A stretch of 64,000 bases of DNA from a bacterium (GTDB lineage Bacteria > Electryoneota > RPQS01): positions 362,929 through 426,928 of the forward strand of contig JAHDVH010000003.1 in assembly GCA_023382385.1 (NCBI GenBank). The letters are read 5' to 3'. Of this stretch, positions 1-8,425 are shown in pieces. Both the position numbers and the translations under genes were made by a program. The notes under the pieces were generated by a model. It was not told the origin of the DNA. It ran no database searches and saw only the letters and a program-made list of their open reading frames with translations. Each line of letters opens with the position of its first letter. Position 1 is the stretch's first letter.

Positions 1-2394
1 GATCCGACGCTGACGATGGAGACGCTGACCGGCTCCAAGTCACTCACCGTGACGACTGACAGCCTGAAGCGTTCCGTTCATGCAGGTCTCGATTGCATCG
101 ACTGCCACGGCGATCTGAAGGGTGCGGACTTTCCGCACGAGCGACCACGCCATGTGAACTGCGGCGAGTGTCACGAAGCTGCGATGAAGACGTTCATGGC
201 AGGCTTCTTCAATAAGCTGAATGCCATGGGCTTCCGTGGAGTGCCGGAGTGTTCGGACTGTCACGGCACGCACAACATTACCGACCATGCGGATTCGCGC
301 AAGGTTTGCGGCATCTGCCACCGCGCAGAACTCGCGGCGTTTGACAAGAGTGTGCATGCGCGGACGGGCAAGGCGGCCAAGGCGGAAATGAGCTGCACGT
401 CCTGTCACGATCCGCACTTCAAATCCAAACGCGACAGTATGACGGTGGCGCAGTGGCACGAATACAATATTCGCGGCTGCATGGAGTGCCACAAGAACGA
501 ATCACGTAACTATATTGCCAGTCAGCATTATCAGAAACTGAAAGGCGGAAATCTTGACGCGCCGAACTGCGTAACCTGTCACGGAGAGCATGGAATATTG
601 TCTCCCGAAGATCCGGCTTCGCATACCTCGGTTGAACGTCTTGACGCGCTCTGCGCGACCTGTCACAAGGGCTATGAAGAGTCGCTGCACCGCAAGGACA
701 GCGTGGACGCGCGGTTGATGACCTGCGTGGCCTGCCACACCGGACATCAGACTCAAATGGTGCATGCGGTAGGCGGAATCTTCCGCGAAGAGCTGCCGGC
801 CACCTGCAACCGATGTCACGAGAGTGAGCGCCATGCCAAGGAGTTCCTCGCGCACGGACGGATCATGAGCGCATCGGAAACGGGCGAACTGGCGAATTGC
901 ACACAGTGCCACGTCTACCACTTCAATCGCAAGATAGAGGGACAAAAGCCGATTTCGAACCTTCGCATGCAGTGCGAGAACTGTCATGCCAAGGAATATC
1001 AGGAATACATGCGGTCAGAGCACGGAATAGCCTATGCCAAGGGGCATACGGAGGCTCCGACGTGCGTGACGTGTCACGGAGAGAAGGACATCAAGAAAGT
1101 CAGCGACGACATGCGGCCGCGGCATATCATTGATATGTGCAGCAAGTGTCACGGCAATCGCGAATTCGCGCTGAAATTCCAGCTTAATCCCGAAGTCGTG
1201 CGGTCTTATTCCCGCACATATCACGGACAGGCCTACAACCTCGGATATCAGGGTGACGAATTTGCGACGTGTGTGAACTGTCACGGCAATCACGACATTC
1301 GTTCACAGAATGATCCGGGTTCTTTGGTCAGCCGTGAGAAGATTGTGCAGACGTGCGCACGCTGTCACAAGGACGCGAACGAGAATTTTGTGCAGTTTCT
1401 CTCGCACTACGATCCTCACGGCGGGTCGCTCGGGCCGACTTCACCTCAGAGAAAGGTGAGTCGCGCCGAGAAGTTCATGACGTCGCTGCTGCTGTTCGTG
1501 TTCGGATTCTTCGGGATTCACACGGTGCTTTGGTTGATCAGAGGATTTGCGGAGGGTCGTCCGAAGCGAACGCCGGAAGCGATGCGGAAGTGGGTGCGAA
1601 GATTTTCGCCGTGGCAGCGGACTTTGCACATCTCGCTGGCCACGAGTTTTCTGGTGCAGGCGATGACGGGCTTGCCGCTGAAGTTCTCGCACAGCGTGGC
1701 CGCATACTGGATCACGAGCAATGTGATGGATCTGCGGACGATGGCGCTCACGCATCGCATCGGTGCGGTGATCATGATCGCGACGTTCGTGCTGCACATC
1801 TTGAGTCTATTGACTGCGGCCTTCATTCAGCGCAAGCGCGGAATGTTCTACGGTGAGCATTCGATGACACCGCGCCTGCAGGACGCGAAGGACATGTTCA
1901 ACCACTTCAAGTGGTTCCTCTGGCTCGGTCCGAAGCCGAAATTCGGCAAATTCACCTACTGGGAGAAGTTCGACTACTTCGCAGTATTCTGGGGTGTGAT
2001 CATCATTGGTTCGAGCGGGTTCATTCTGTGGTTCCCGGAGTATTTTACGAAGCTATTGCCGGGCTGGATGATCAATCTGGCGCACATCGTCCACAGCGAG
2101 GAGGCGTTGCTGGCAACGGCGTTTATCTTCACGGTGCACTTCTTCAACGGGCATCTGAGACCTTCCAAGTTCCCGTTTGACGACGTGATTCTGACGGGCC
2201 GCGAGTCCACCGAAGAGATGGAGCGCGAGCGGCCGCGCGAAATGGCAGAACTCGTTGGTGAAGACAAACTTGACAAGCATGTGGTTCCGCCGATGAAGCG
2301 GTGGCACAAGATCCTACTGACTATCTGGGGATGGAGCGCATTTATCACGGGACTTGTGCTGCTCGTGTTTATCCTGTATAGTTTGTTCGGATAG
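1..2394 (+). CDS. Multihaem cytochrome c fused to b-type membrane domain (CbcL-like), 5' partial
   Basis: The frame is open to the left edge, so the N-terminus (probably signal peptide and perhaps more haem sites) is missing; the first in-window ATG is at 16. About 470 residues carry 16 CXXCH motifs, each a covalent haem site. The C-terminal ~300 residues have about six hydrophobic segments with histidines suited to ligate b haems, like formate-dehydrogenase-gamma/cytochrome b561 subunits. The same architecture (periplasmic c-haems plus di-haem b membrane part) is known from Geobacter CbcL, an inner-membrane quinol oxidase for extracellular respiration; this protein has more c-haems. Inferred role: passing electrons from quinol to periplasmic cytochromes. 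It converges on the cytochrome genes at 3-10.7 kb and is followed by a strong terminator. Confidence 0.85.
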   Translation, partial: DPTLTMETLTGSKSLTVTTDSLKRSVHAGLDCIDCHGDLKGADFPHERPRHVNCGECHEAAMKTFMAGFFNKLNAMGFRGVPECSDCHGTHNITDHADSRKVCGICHRAELAAFDKSVHARTGKAAKAEMSCTSCHDPHFKSKRDSMTVAQWHEYNIRGCMECHKNESRNYIASQHYQKLKGGNLDAPNCVTCHGEHGILSPEDPASHTSVERLDALCATCHKGYEESLHRKDSVDARLMTCVACHTGHQTQMVHAVGGIFREELPATCNRCHESERHAKEFLAHGRIMSASETGELANCTQCHVYHFNRKIEGQKPISNLRMQCENCHAKEYQEYMRSEHGIAYAKGHTEAPTCVTCHGEKDIKKVSDDMRPRHIIDMCSKCHGNREFALKFQLNPEVVRSYSRTYHGQAYNLGYQGDEFATCVNCHGNHDIRSQNDPGSLVSREKIVQTCARCHKDANENFVQFLSHYDPHGGSLGPTSPQRKVSRAEKFMTSLLLFVFGFFGIHTVLWLIRGFAEGRPKRTPEAMRKWVRRFSPWQRTLHISLATSFLVQAMTGLPLKFSHSVAAYWITSNVMDLRTMALTHRIGAVIMIATFVLHILSLLTAAFIQRKRGMFYGEHSMTPRLQDAKDMFNHFKWFLWLGPKPKFGKFTYWEKFDYFAVFWGVIIIGSSGFILWFPEYFTKLLPGWMINLAHIVHSEEALLATAFIFTVHFFNGHLRPSKFPFDDVILTGRESTEEMERERPREMAELVGEDKLDKHVVPPMKRWHKILLTIWGWSAFITGLVLLVFILYSLFG

Positions 2395-2418
2395 TTGGGA
2401 ACGGTTTGTGGAAACTGG

Positions 2419-2449
2419 CGGCGGCCCGGCAACGGGTCGCCGTTTTTTT
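2419..2449 (+). terminator. Rho-independent terminator after the CbcL-like gene
   Basis: Arms 2419-2428 and 2433-2442 form a 10-bp GC-rich stem (one G-T pair) with a GCAA loop, followed by seven T. Confidence 0.92.
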
Positions 2450-2542
2450 GTGGGACTGAAGAGAGGGTTCTCTTGCGGCACTCAGGCTGGGGACGGGCAC
2501 TTGTTGTAGAGTCGGGCTTGGGGTGGGAAGCTGCTTAGAAGA

Positions 2543-2559
2543 GATCCTTTCGGTATGAC
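2543..2559. repeat. Short GATCCTT...ATGAC motif, copy 1
   Basis: Shares the GATCCTT start and ATGAC end with motifs at 2855 and 2936. It looks like a short member of a scattered intergenic palindrome family; not tested beyond this window. Confidence 0.4.
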
Positions 2560-2748
2560 AGGAAAGGTAAGTGGGAAAGGTAGAGCTTCGTCTGTATTGC
2601 GCTGGCTTGTGTTCGCCCCGCGATCGGAGTTACTTAAGTTGGTTCAAGACGAGAGGTGGTTGCTGAGTCATCAGAGCACAGAAGCGTGGGCGGGCCACAG
2701 TTGGCCAGTCTGCCCGGTTCCTCCGGTTCGGTGCTTTGGTTGGTTAGC

Positions 2749-2820
2749 TGGTGCTAATATAATACAATATTTACGAAAAGTCAAGTGTTTTTCGTAAAAA
2801 TGTTGTAAACATTTGGGCAA
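2749..2820 (-). repeat. 72-bp dispersed element, copy A
   Basis: Its reverse complement matches 40269-40340 without gaps at 66 of 72 positions. It contains a 10-bp inverted repeat (TTTACGAAAA / TTTTCGTAAA); one base pair is G-C here and A-T in the other copy. On the minus strand it carries TTGACT-17-TATATT. No gene is seen downstream on that strand within the window, so its transcript, if any, is unexplained. Confidence 0.85.
2756..2784 (-). promoter_or_regulatory. Promoter-like TTGACT-N17-TATATT inside repeat copy A
   Basis: The -35-like box is at 2779-2784 and the -10-like box at 2756-2761, reading leftward. The box pair is the same as before the 40.5-kb gene and close to that before the ArsR gene at 29.5 kb. 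It points at the tail of the CbcL-like gene with no minus-strand gene in view. Confidence 0.45.
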
Positions 2821-2854
2821 ATTGGAGTTAGGGGGTCGAGGTGGGTAAACAGGG

Positions 2855-2885
2855 GATCCTTCAGCCGCAACGGCTTCAGGATGAC
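2855..2885. repeat. Palindromic GATCCTTCAGCC...CAGGATGAC motif, copy 2
   Basis: Contains the perfect hairpin AGCCG-CAA-CGGCT flanked by GATCCTT and CAGGATGAC. This is the fullest of three related motifs in this gap. Confidence 0.5.
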
Positions 2886-2935
2886 GACCTGCTACGGTTG
2901 GTGGGTGCACTTTGGGTAGCAACCCGCTTGGACAG

Positions 2936-2953
2936 GAATCTTTGCAGGATGAC
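2936..2953. repeat. Short GAATCTTTGCAGGATGAC motif, copy 3
   Basis: A shortened version of the 2855-2885 motif, sharing CAGGATGAC. Confidence 0.4.
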
Positions 2954-3021
2954 ACAAAGGAACTAATTGGGTGATTGCCAATGCTGGCCATGAGAGTCGC
3001 AACGGCGAAGAAGAATGCGAA

Positions 3022-3043
3022 CGGCCCCTCTCTCGAGGGGCCG
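3022..3043 (-). terminator. Hairpin terminator of the cytochrome operon
   Basis: A perfect 9-bp stem, CGGCCCCTC with GAGGGGCCG, and a 4-base loop lie just after the stop at 3075 on the minus strand. The following T-rich stretch is interrupted, so termination may be incomplete. Confidence 0.7.
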
Positions 3044-3074
3044 CGCAACAGTAAGGCGGATGGCGAATTCGGTC

Positions 3075-4010
3075 TTACTGGAAGAAGATGTTTACGACAC
3101 CATTGACATGCAGCGTATCGCCCGGCAGGAAGATAATCTGATTTGCGTCAAAGTAGTTGGAGTTCGGATCCACGTTGTGATGACACAAATGACACTGCGG
3201 AATTGCGGGATGCGTCGGACTGGCCGGCGGCACCTGATGACAGGAGCGACAGTTGTTAAGAGTCTGCCCCGTGCCCCACGTCACGGGAACCAGAGGATCC
3301 CCGCCGCGGGCGTTGGAATGACAGTAGGTGGCGCAGTTGCTTTGATTCGTATACGTCGCGGGATATCCGTTAGTAGTTGATATCCGCGCATCGTCGAAGC
3401 GCACGTCCGCAGGCAGCGGGCCGATGTGATCCAATCCACGAACGCGATTGTGGCATTCGGTGCAGGAATAGCGCGTGTGCGCATAATGAGCACCGGGGTT
3501 ACGGTCACCGAGCGGATTCTGCGCCGAAGGCGGCATGCCGTGACAGGTGCTGCACGACGCCGGACCTGAGTTCTGCGTGTGGCAGGTGCGGCAGCTTGCC
3601 TCTGTGCGGCCACCTGCGAAATCGACACCGTGACATGCCTGACAGTCTCGGATCGTCTGCCACTCCATTGCGCGAATCTCTGCGGCATGTCCCTGCGCGA
3701 AGTCGCCCTGATGCGGATACGAGTGACATTCGTAGCACCCGGTCTGCTGCGCCGAGATCGGCGACGGATCGGGACGCTCACTGGCCGCAGGATCAAAGGG
3801 CAGGATGTTGTGACAGCCTGCGCAGCTTTGTCCCTGACTGCCCATCGCAGCCTGACCGTGCCATTCGGGGCTATGCACATCCATCCATCCGGTGGGATGC
3901 GTCTTGTAGCTTGACGTCACGCGGTCTTCGCTGCAGGAGAGCACGACAACGGCAATCACCGCAATACTGAGCAGCGCGAAGAGCGCTGACCTTTTGGAAT
4001 TAGTTTGCAT
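3075..4010 (-). CDS. Octahaem-type cytochrome c lipoprotein
   Basis: 311 residues. The N-terminus has a hydrophobic stretch ending in a lipobox (VLSC, about residue 26), so export and lipid anchoring are predicted. Eight CXXCH motifs are visible plus one CX3CH (CATYCH), which may or may not bind haem. CX3CH and longer spacings occur in some Geobacter-type outer-membrane cytochromes. The start overlaps the end of the 11-haem gene by 11 bases, indicating one operon. Beside a beta-barrel and another lipoprotein cytochrome it probably sits on the outer membrane as the terminal electron carrier; this is inferred from context only. Confidence 0.8.
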   Translation of the reverse strand: MQTNSKRSALFALLSIAVIAVVVLSCSEDRVTSSYKTHPTGWMDVHSPEWHGQAAMGSQGQSCAGCHNILPFDPAASERPDPSPISAQQTGCYECHSYPHQGDFAQGHAAEIRAMEWQTIRDCQACHGVDFAGGRTEASCRTCHTQNSGPASCSTCHGMPPSAQNPLGDRNPGAHYAHTRYSCTECHNRVRGLDHIGPLPADVRFDDARISTTNGYPATYTNQSNCATYCHSNARGGDPLVPVTWGTGQTLNNCRSCHQVPPASPTHPAIPQCHLCHHNVDPNSNYFDANQIIFLPGDTLHVNGVVNIFFQ

Positions 4011-4908
4011 GGCACCTCACGCAGGTTGGTTCGCGACGCGGAGTGTCATGACAGGACATACAGCTTTCGAGATCGAACTCAGCGGCTTCGGCATGCCGTC
4101 CGCCGGTCGCAGTCAGGAAACCCGGGCGGAAGTGGTCGGCGGGCAGAATGTTCATCTGCGCGTGACAGTCCACACAGAAGCTGCGCTGCTCGTGGCACGT
4201 GCCGCACCGGAAGTCGGACAGATGCGCATCGTGGCCGTGACGACTTAAGTAGTTTTTCGGATGCGGGTTGAAGACGGCGTCGCCCTGATGACAGGACTGG
4301 CAATCGAGCTTCGAGCCGCTGATGTGACACATCGAGCAATTTGCGTTGGCAGCGGCAGCTTCAATGCCGTGCCTTTGATCCCACATGACGGCGTGATCGT
4401 CGGGAACGAGTTTCTCGCCGGGCAGGTGACACGTGTTGCATTCCATCGCGACGGCACGCGTGACGTGGCAGTCCATGCACTCGGACATCGTCGGGAAGCG
4501 TCCGCTCTGTTTTGCGGAGATCGGTTCATCGAGATTGTTGTGACAAGCCGTGCATGCGAGCTTGGCATTACTCAGATGACGCTGATGGCCGAAGCCTGGG
4601 CTGTAATCGGAGATCACTTTGAGGATGAATCCATCGTAAGGTTCACCGAGCGCGATGCCCTTACCCGCCAAGTCGTTGTGCTCGTGACAATCGGCACAGG
4701 CCGACCACTTGGGCATCAGATTGTCCGTGCCCGCCCTGCTGGTTTCAACTCCGACGTGACAGGCCGAGCACTCGAGTCCCTGTTCGATGTGCACGGCGTG
4801 GCTGAAGGCAGGCGGTGCCGCGCGTTCAGGCTTGGCCACCGCGAATCTGCCGACGATAAAGACCACGATAACGGCGCAACTCAAGATCAGGAAGATGAAT
4901 CGTTTCAT
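4000..4908 (-). CDS. Periplasmic 11-haem cytochrome c
   Basis: The ATG at 4908 is chosen because GGGAGGTG precedes it and MKRFIFLILSCAVIVVF makes a signal peptide or anchor; a longer TTG frame to 4965 would run into the barrel gene. 302 residues with 11 CXXCH motifs and many extra histidines that could be distal ligands, resembling the cytochrome c3/c7 haem-chain style. The start overlaps the barrel gene stop as ATGA, so translation is coupled. Likely a periplasmic wire passing electrons into the barrel-lipoprotein complex. No enzyme domain is seen. Confidence 0.85.
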   Translation of the reverse strand: MKRFIFLILSCAVIVVFIVGRFAVAKPERAAPPAFSHAVHIEQGLECSACHVGVETSRAGTDNLMPKWSACADCHEHNDLAGKGIALGEPYDGFILKVISDYSPGFGHQRHLSNAKLACTACHNNLDEPISAKQSGRFPTMSECMDCHVTRAVAMECNTCHLPGEKLVPDDHAVMWDQRHGIEAAAANANCSMCHISGSKLDCQSCHQGDAVFNPHPKNYLSRHGHDAHLSDFRCGTCHEQRSFCVDCHAQMNILPADHFRPGFLTATGGRHAEAAEFDLESCMSCHDTPRREPTCVRCHAN

Positions 4909-6149
4909 GACACACCTCCCAGCATGCGGCGGAAGCTTGTCGTCAGATGGAAGAGCGCGCGCCAATCCTCACTGCGCAGCGGATCTTTCAAATGCTCAAT
5001 CCTTGCTCCGATCGACAACATGCGTTGCGGCGACCACGAGAGACCGCCGTAGATGACTTGTGCTTCGGTATTGGGACGAATCTCGCTATTCGAACCGCGA
5101 GAGTAATCGAACCCGGCCATCCCTTCAAACTCCCGGTAGAGATAACGCGCCTGACCGTAGAAGCCGTCCATGTCGCCGTCTCCCGCGGAGAGCCAATGCG
5201 TGTAGCCGACTTCGGCTTCGGGGATGCCGACGCCGCAGCGAGCTTTGTAGAGCATGTCGTCTTCGGAAAACACCAGATAGCCCATACCCGTAGCGTAGAT
5301 GCCCCGGTTCTTACAGAAAGTCCACTGCGCGCCGCCGCGAGCGGAGGTGGTTTTGGATTCTTCCAAGAACATCGCGAAGAAGGAGTCTTCAAAGATACGC
5401 GGGGTTTGCGTTCGGACATCGGCGGACACCAGCAGTTTGGTCATGGCCTGCCAATAGGCCGTCAGCTGCGCGGTTTCGATAGACGACTGCATGAGGTTCA
5501 TGTGCAAGCGGCCACGCAGAGTCACGTCATCGTGAGGTTTGCCCGAAGCGTCGAGACCTGCGCCGCTAAACAGGAGGTCACCGTCTCTGCCGACATAGTA
5601 ATAGGACAGACCGAGACGAGTTCCCTGAATGCGTGTGCGCAGATTGACGCCCGCAGCCATTCCCTGATCGTCATTCTCACCATCAAGCCTCAAGGATGAA
5701 GCGAGTCGATATCCAACATAGACGCGCGCATCGGTCCTGCGGTTGAACGTGAAGCTACTCCAGAGACCTGTGACATTCCCGCGACCGACACCTTCCGTAA
5801 TCCACTGTTGTCCGCCGCGGATTTCCCACGGGGAATCGGAGGGTTTCCAAATCAGCAGTGCCCGACTGACGCGCACGGACGCCGAGCTATCGGCGTAGCC
5901 GTTCTGATACTCCGCATAGCCGCGCAATGTGCTTTCGAATGACCACGCGCCGCCTCCGCCAAAGCGGTGGACATTGAGACTGAGCAGCGGCACAACCTGC
6001 ACACGATCCACGGAGTCGTCACGAACGTACGACCAGAGTCCGAAACGTCCGGAGACGGAGGCCGCTCGCGCGGCCTCCGTACTCACAAACGTCAAGGCAA
6101 GTGAGATCGTCAGGAGGAGAGTGCCCTGCCGAGATATTATGAATCGCAT
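4905..6149 (-). CDS. Outer-membrane beta-barrel, putative porin of a porin-cytochrome conduit
   Basis: 414 residues with a signal peptide ending around AARA. The rest alternates short amphipathic strands (repeated aromatic/Gly/Arg patterns such as YVGYRLASSLRL and YQNGYADSS) typical of an outer-membrane beta-barrel. It has two cysteines but no CXXCH. It lies between genes for multihaem cytochromes and overlaps the next by 4 bases. In known Mtr and Pcc complexes a barrel sheaths a multihaem cytochrome across the outer membrane. I infer an analogous role; it is shorter than MtrB (about 700 residues) and nearer in length to Geobacter Pcc porins. A plain diffusion porin is the alternative. Confidence 0.7.
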   Translation of the reverse strand: MRFIISRQGTLLLTISLALTFVSTEAARAASVSGRFGLWSYVRDDSVDRVQVVPLLSLNVHRFGGGGAWSFESTLRGYAEYQNGYADSSASVRVSRALLIWKPSDSPWEIRGGQQWITEGVGRGNVTGLWSSFTFNRRTDARVYVGYRLASSLRLDGENDDQGMAAGVNLRTRIQGTRLGLSYYYVGRDGDLLFSGAGLDASGKPHDDVTLRGRLHMNLMQSSIETAQLTAYWQAMTKLLVSADVRTQTPRIFEDSFFAMFLEESKTTSARGGAQWTFCKNRGIYATGMGYLVFSEDDMLYKARCGVGIPEAEVGYTHWLSAGDGDMDGFYGQARYLYREFEGMAGFDYSRGSNSEIRPNTEAQVIYGGLSWSPQRMLSIGARIEHLKDPLRSEDWRALFHLTTSFRRMLGGVS

Positions 6150-6196
6150 AATTTTGCGACCGTTCTATTGATGAGCGTCAACAAGTGACGCGAGGT

Positions 6197-7915
6197 TTAC
6201 TCTGTCCAGGCAGCCATCTTGTTTGAATCCGGAGACGTTATGGCGGCACCACTTGCGTGCAGATAGTCAATCGCGTTGATCAGCAGCGAGCGCGCATACG
6301 GGTAGTTGTGGACGCCCATCGAGCCTTCGTTAGTCACGAAGTACCAAGCGTAGCCGGCTTCGCGCTGGACACGTGTGGAATTGCTCGCCAAGAAGTTCGG
6401 GGAGGTGCCGTTGTTCGGAAGCAGATTGAACAGCGAATCTCTCAGAGCGGCAATTTCCGTACGACGGCCGTGATAGTCGAAGTCGGCGGGAGTCGCGTGG
6501 CAGGTATTGCAGGCCTGCAGATTCGGTGCAAAGCTGTGTCCGTGCAACGGACCGCCGGGCTGACCGAACGGAATCACGTAGATGTGGCACTTGACGCACA
6601 TGTCTTCAAGCGTGCTTTCACCAATCACAACATCGGGCTGGTGCGGCGATTCACGATTGTAGGTGTAGCCCGGGATTTCATAGGAGCCGTAGCCAACGAC
6701 CATGTCGGCCTGACAGCTTCCATGCGGGCCGGGGCGCGCGTTTCCGTTGTTGATTTGGCCGAGGACATTGGCTTCAGTGCGGCGCGCGTGGTGGCACTGG
6801 CCGCAGAGCTGGCCTTTGCCGTAGCTGGGAATGCCCATCGCCTCATTGGGAATCTCGAAGCCTTCGGGATGATCCGGTCCGCCGTAGATGATGTCGAACG
6901 GTGCGAGAGCACGCAGATAGCTGGGGTTGTTTTCGGCATCGTGCGAGTGCACATCATGGCAAGTTGCACACGTGACCTGATAGTGTTCTTCCGGCAACTC
7001 ACGCGTTGCCCATTCGGCGTCCCAAAGCTTAATGAAGCCTTCGTTCGTATGGCAGTCCATACATCCGGTGCGCGCGAATTCAGTATTAAACTCTTCGAGG
7101 CCTCCGGCATTCGCAATCGCATGGCCGTGACCGGATTCCATGTATTCTTCGTTCTGGCTGTGGCAACGATTGCAGGCGTCACCCGTCAGAGCCTTGTGGA
7201 TGTCCGGTGCATGTCCTGCGAACTGCGGACCCTGTGGAGAGTGGCAGGCTTCGCATTGCACGTTATGCAGCATCGCAGACGGGAAGTCGTCAAAGCCGCC
7301 GTTGTCAATACCGGGGGTTGCGATGGAGCCGTCGAAGTTCACGATGTCGTCGTAGCCCGTGACGTGGCACTGCACGCAATACGGGTTGTTCGTGACATTG
7401 CTCGTGACCAGCGTTTCCCAAGCATTCGCGTGGTGAGTGGTCGACCAGCCGTCTACGTAAGCGGCGTGGCAGTGGCTGCAGCGATTGGCGTTGTCACCTA
7501 AGAAGCTCGGGAAGACAGCGGGGACGTAGGTGTTTACACCGACAGTAACCGTCGCAGTCGCGCTGCCGTCGTTGTCGGTTACGGTCACTGAGACCTGATA
7601 CAATCCGATTTCCCGAGGCGGAGAGTAATTCGTTACGGCCATCGTCGGAGTTGCGAGTGTGCCGGTCGCGGCACTCCACTGATAGGTCATCGGATCGCCG
7701 TTCGGATCGTAGGCACTGACGAACAGCACGGTGCTTTCGCCGGTACCTACCGAATCGGGTGCAGCGACAATAGCGGTAATAATAGGTGCGGAGTCAGGGT
7801 TAAGACCTGCAGGACCCGCAGGACCCTGGTCTCCTTCGCAGCCCATGAAAGCGACGGTCACAACCATGACACTGACGAGGAGAAATACGGCTGGATGTAA
7901 TTTTTTTCGATACAT
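6197..7915 (-). CDS. PKD-domain 9-haem cytochrome c lipoprotein
   Basis: 572 residues. The ATG at 7915 follows AAGGGG. A signal peptide ends in a lipobox (FMGC); a short collagen-like GPAGPAG tract follows. Residues ~40-130 form a PKD-type Ig domain (DPNGDPMTYQWSA...YQVSVTVTDNDGSA). The rest carries nine CXXCH motifs with the HxxxH and C-H patterns of the cytochrome c554/c3 superfamily. The Ig fold on a lipid-anchored haem protein suggests an outer-surface location, perhaps contacting minerals, partners or other cytochromes; this is inference. First gene of the unit that continues to 3075, with 47 bases before the barrel gene. Confidence 0.83.
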   Translation of the reverse strand: MYRKKLHPAVFLLVSVMVVTVAFMGCEGDQGPAGPAGLNPDSAPIITAIVAAPDSVGTGESTVLFVSAYDPNGDPMTYQWSAATGTLATPTMAVTNYSPPREIGLYQVSVTVTDNDGSATATVTVGVNTYVPAVFPSFLGDNANRCSHCHAAYVDGWSTTHHANAWETLVTSNVTNNPYCVQCHVTGYDDIVNFDGSIATPGIDNGGFDDFPSAMLHNVQCEACHSPQGPQFAGHAPDIHKALTGDACNRCHSQNEEYMESGHGHAIANAGGLEEFNTEFARTGCMDCHTNEGFIKLWDAEWATRELPEEHYQVTCATCHDVHSHDAENNPSYLRALAPFDIIYGGPDHPEGFEIPNEAMGIPSYGKGQLCGQCHHARRTEANVLGQINNGNARPGPHGSCQADMVVGYGSYEIPGYTYNRESPHQPDVVIGESTLEDMCVKCHIYVIPFGQPGGPLHGHSFAPNLQACNTCHATPADFDYHGRRTEIAALRDSLFNLLPNNGTSPNFLASNSTRVQREAGYAWYFVTNEGSMGVHNYPYARSLLINAIDYLHASGAAITSPDSNKMAAWTE

Positions 7916-8425
7916 ATGGTACCCCTTTGGGACCTTTTTCCCTGTTTTGGAAAGCTCCTGCTACGGACGGAAAATAATGACCCCCCGCGGAAGTTTTCCA
8001 CAGGGGGTGTCAATAATGTTGATAAGTTTTGTCAGATTAAGATGGCAAACGGGAATGCCTGCGTTGGTCAGCAACTGATTGGAAACAATGATGATTCGTT
8101 GATGATGGAGACTCATTGTGCGTTCAAATTGCAACGACTAATGCCTATCCTTAGCCAATGCATTTATTCTACACAACTTTCGTTCCAAGTGCAACGGTGC
8201 AAAGACCTTGGAAGAACCGGATCAGTTCCAGTTCAAAATCTCAAGCCTTTCTTTTTCAGCAATGTAGACCCAAGCAGTCCACTTTGCAATTTGCTTGATA
8301 AGGAGGCTCTTTTCAACACTTAGGTGTTGCGATGCCTCCACGCTGACTTTAGTTGCACGAGTCGAGCCGACTCGTAACCCTATGGTTTTCAGTAATTAAG
8401 CTTTTAATATTGCGCAATTAGCTTT
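7916..8425. other. 510-bp gap between two leftward cytochrome units
   Basis: Contains the ribosome site of the PKD cytochrome gene and a hairpin at 8357-8375. I see no convincing promoter pair and no believable gene; the rightward frame at 7916-8323 has no protein-like features. Confidence 0.5.
8357..8375 (-). terminator. Hairpin downstream of the HTH gene
   Basis: Perfect 8-bp stem ACGAGTCG / CGACTCGT with a 3-base loop, 50 bases after the HTH stop. No T-run follows, so it may be an RNA-stabilising hairpin or an operator rather than a terminator. Confidence 0.4.

Larger units (their letters stand above)
2395..3074. other. 680-bp gene-free convergent intergenic region
   Basis: Lies between the rightward CbcL-like gene and the leftward cytochrome operon. 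It holds terminators at each end, one copy of a 72-bp repeat (2749-2820) and three short palindrome-like motifs. Open frames here lack a good start, ribosome site or recognisable protein features. Confidence 0.6.

Noticed and set aside
2555-3048. Small frames on both strands in the convergent gap
   Set aside because: They run through repeat copy A and hairpins; no start signal or conserved look.
7916-8323. 135-codon rightward frame in the cytochrome gap
   Set aside because: Overlaps the leader of the PKD cytochrome gene, has no ribosome site and reads like random translation.
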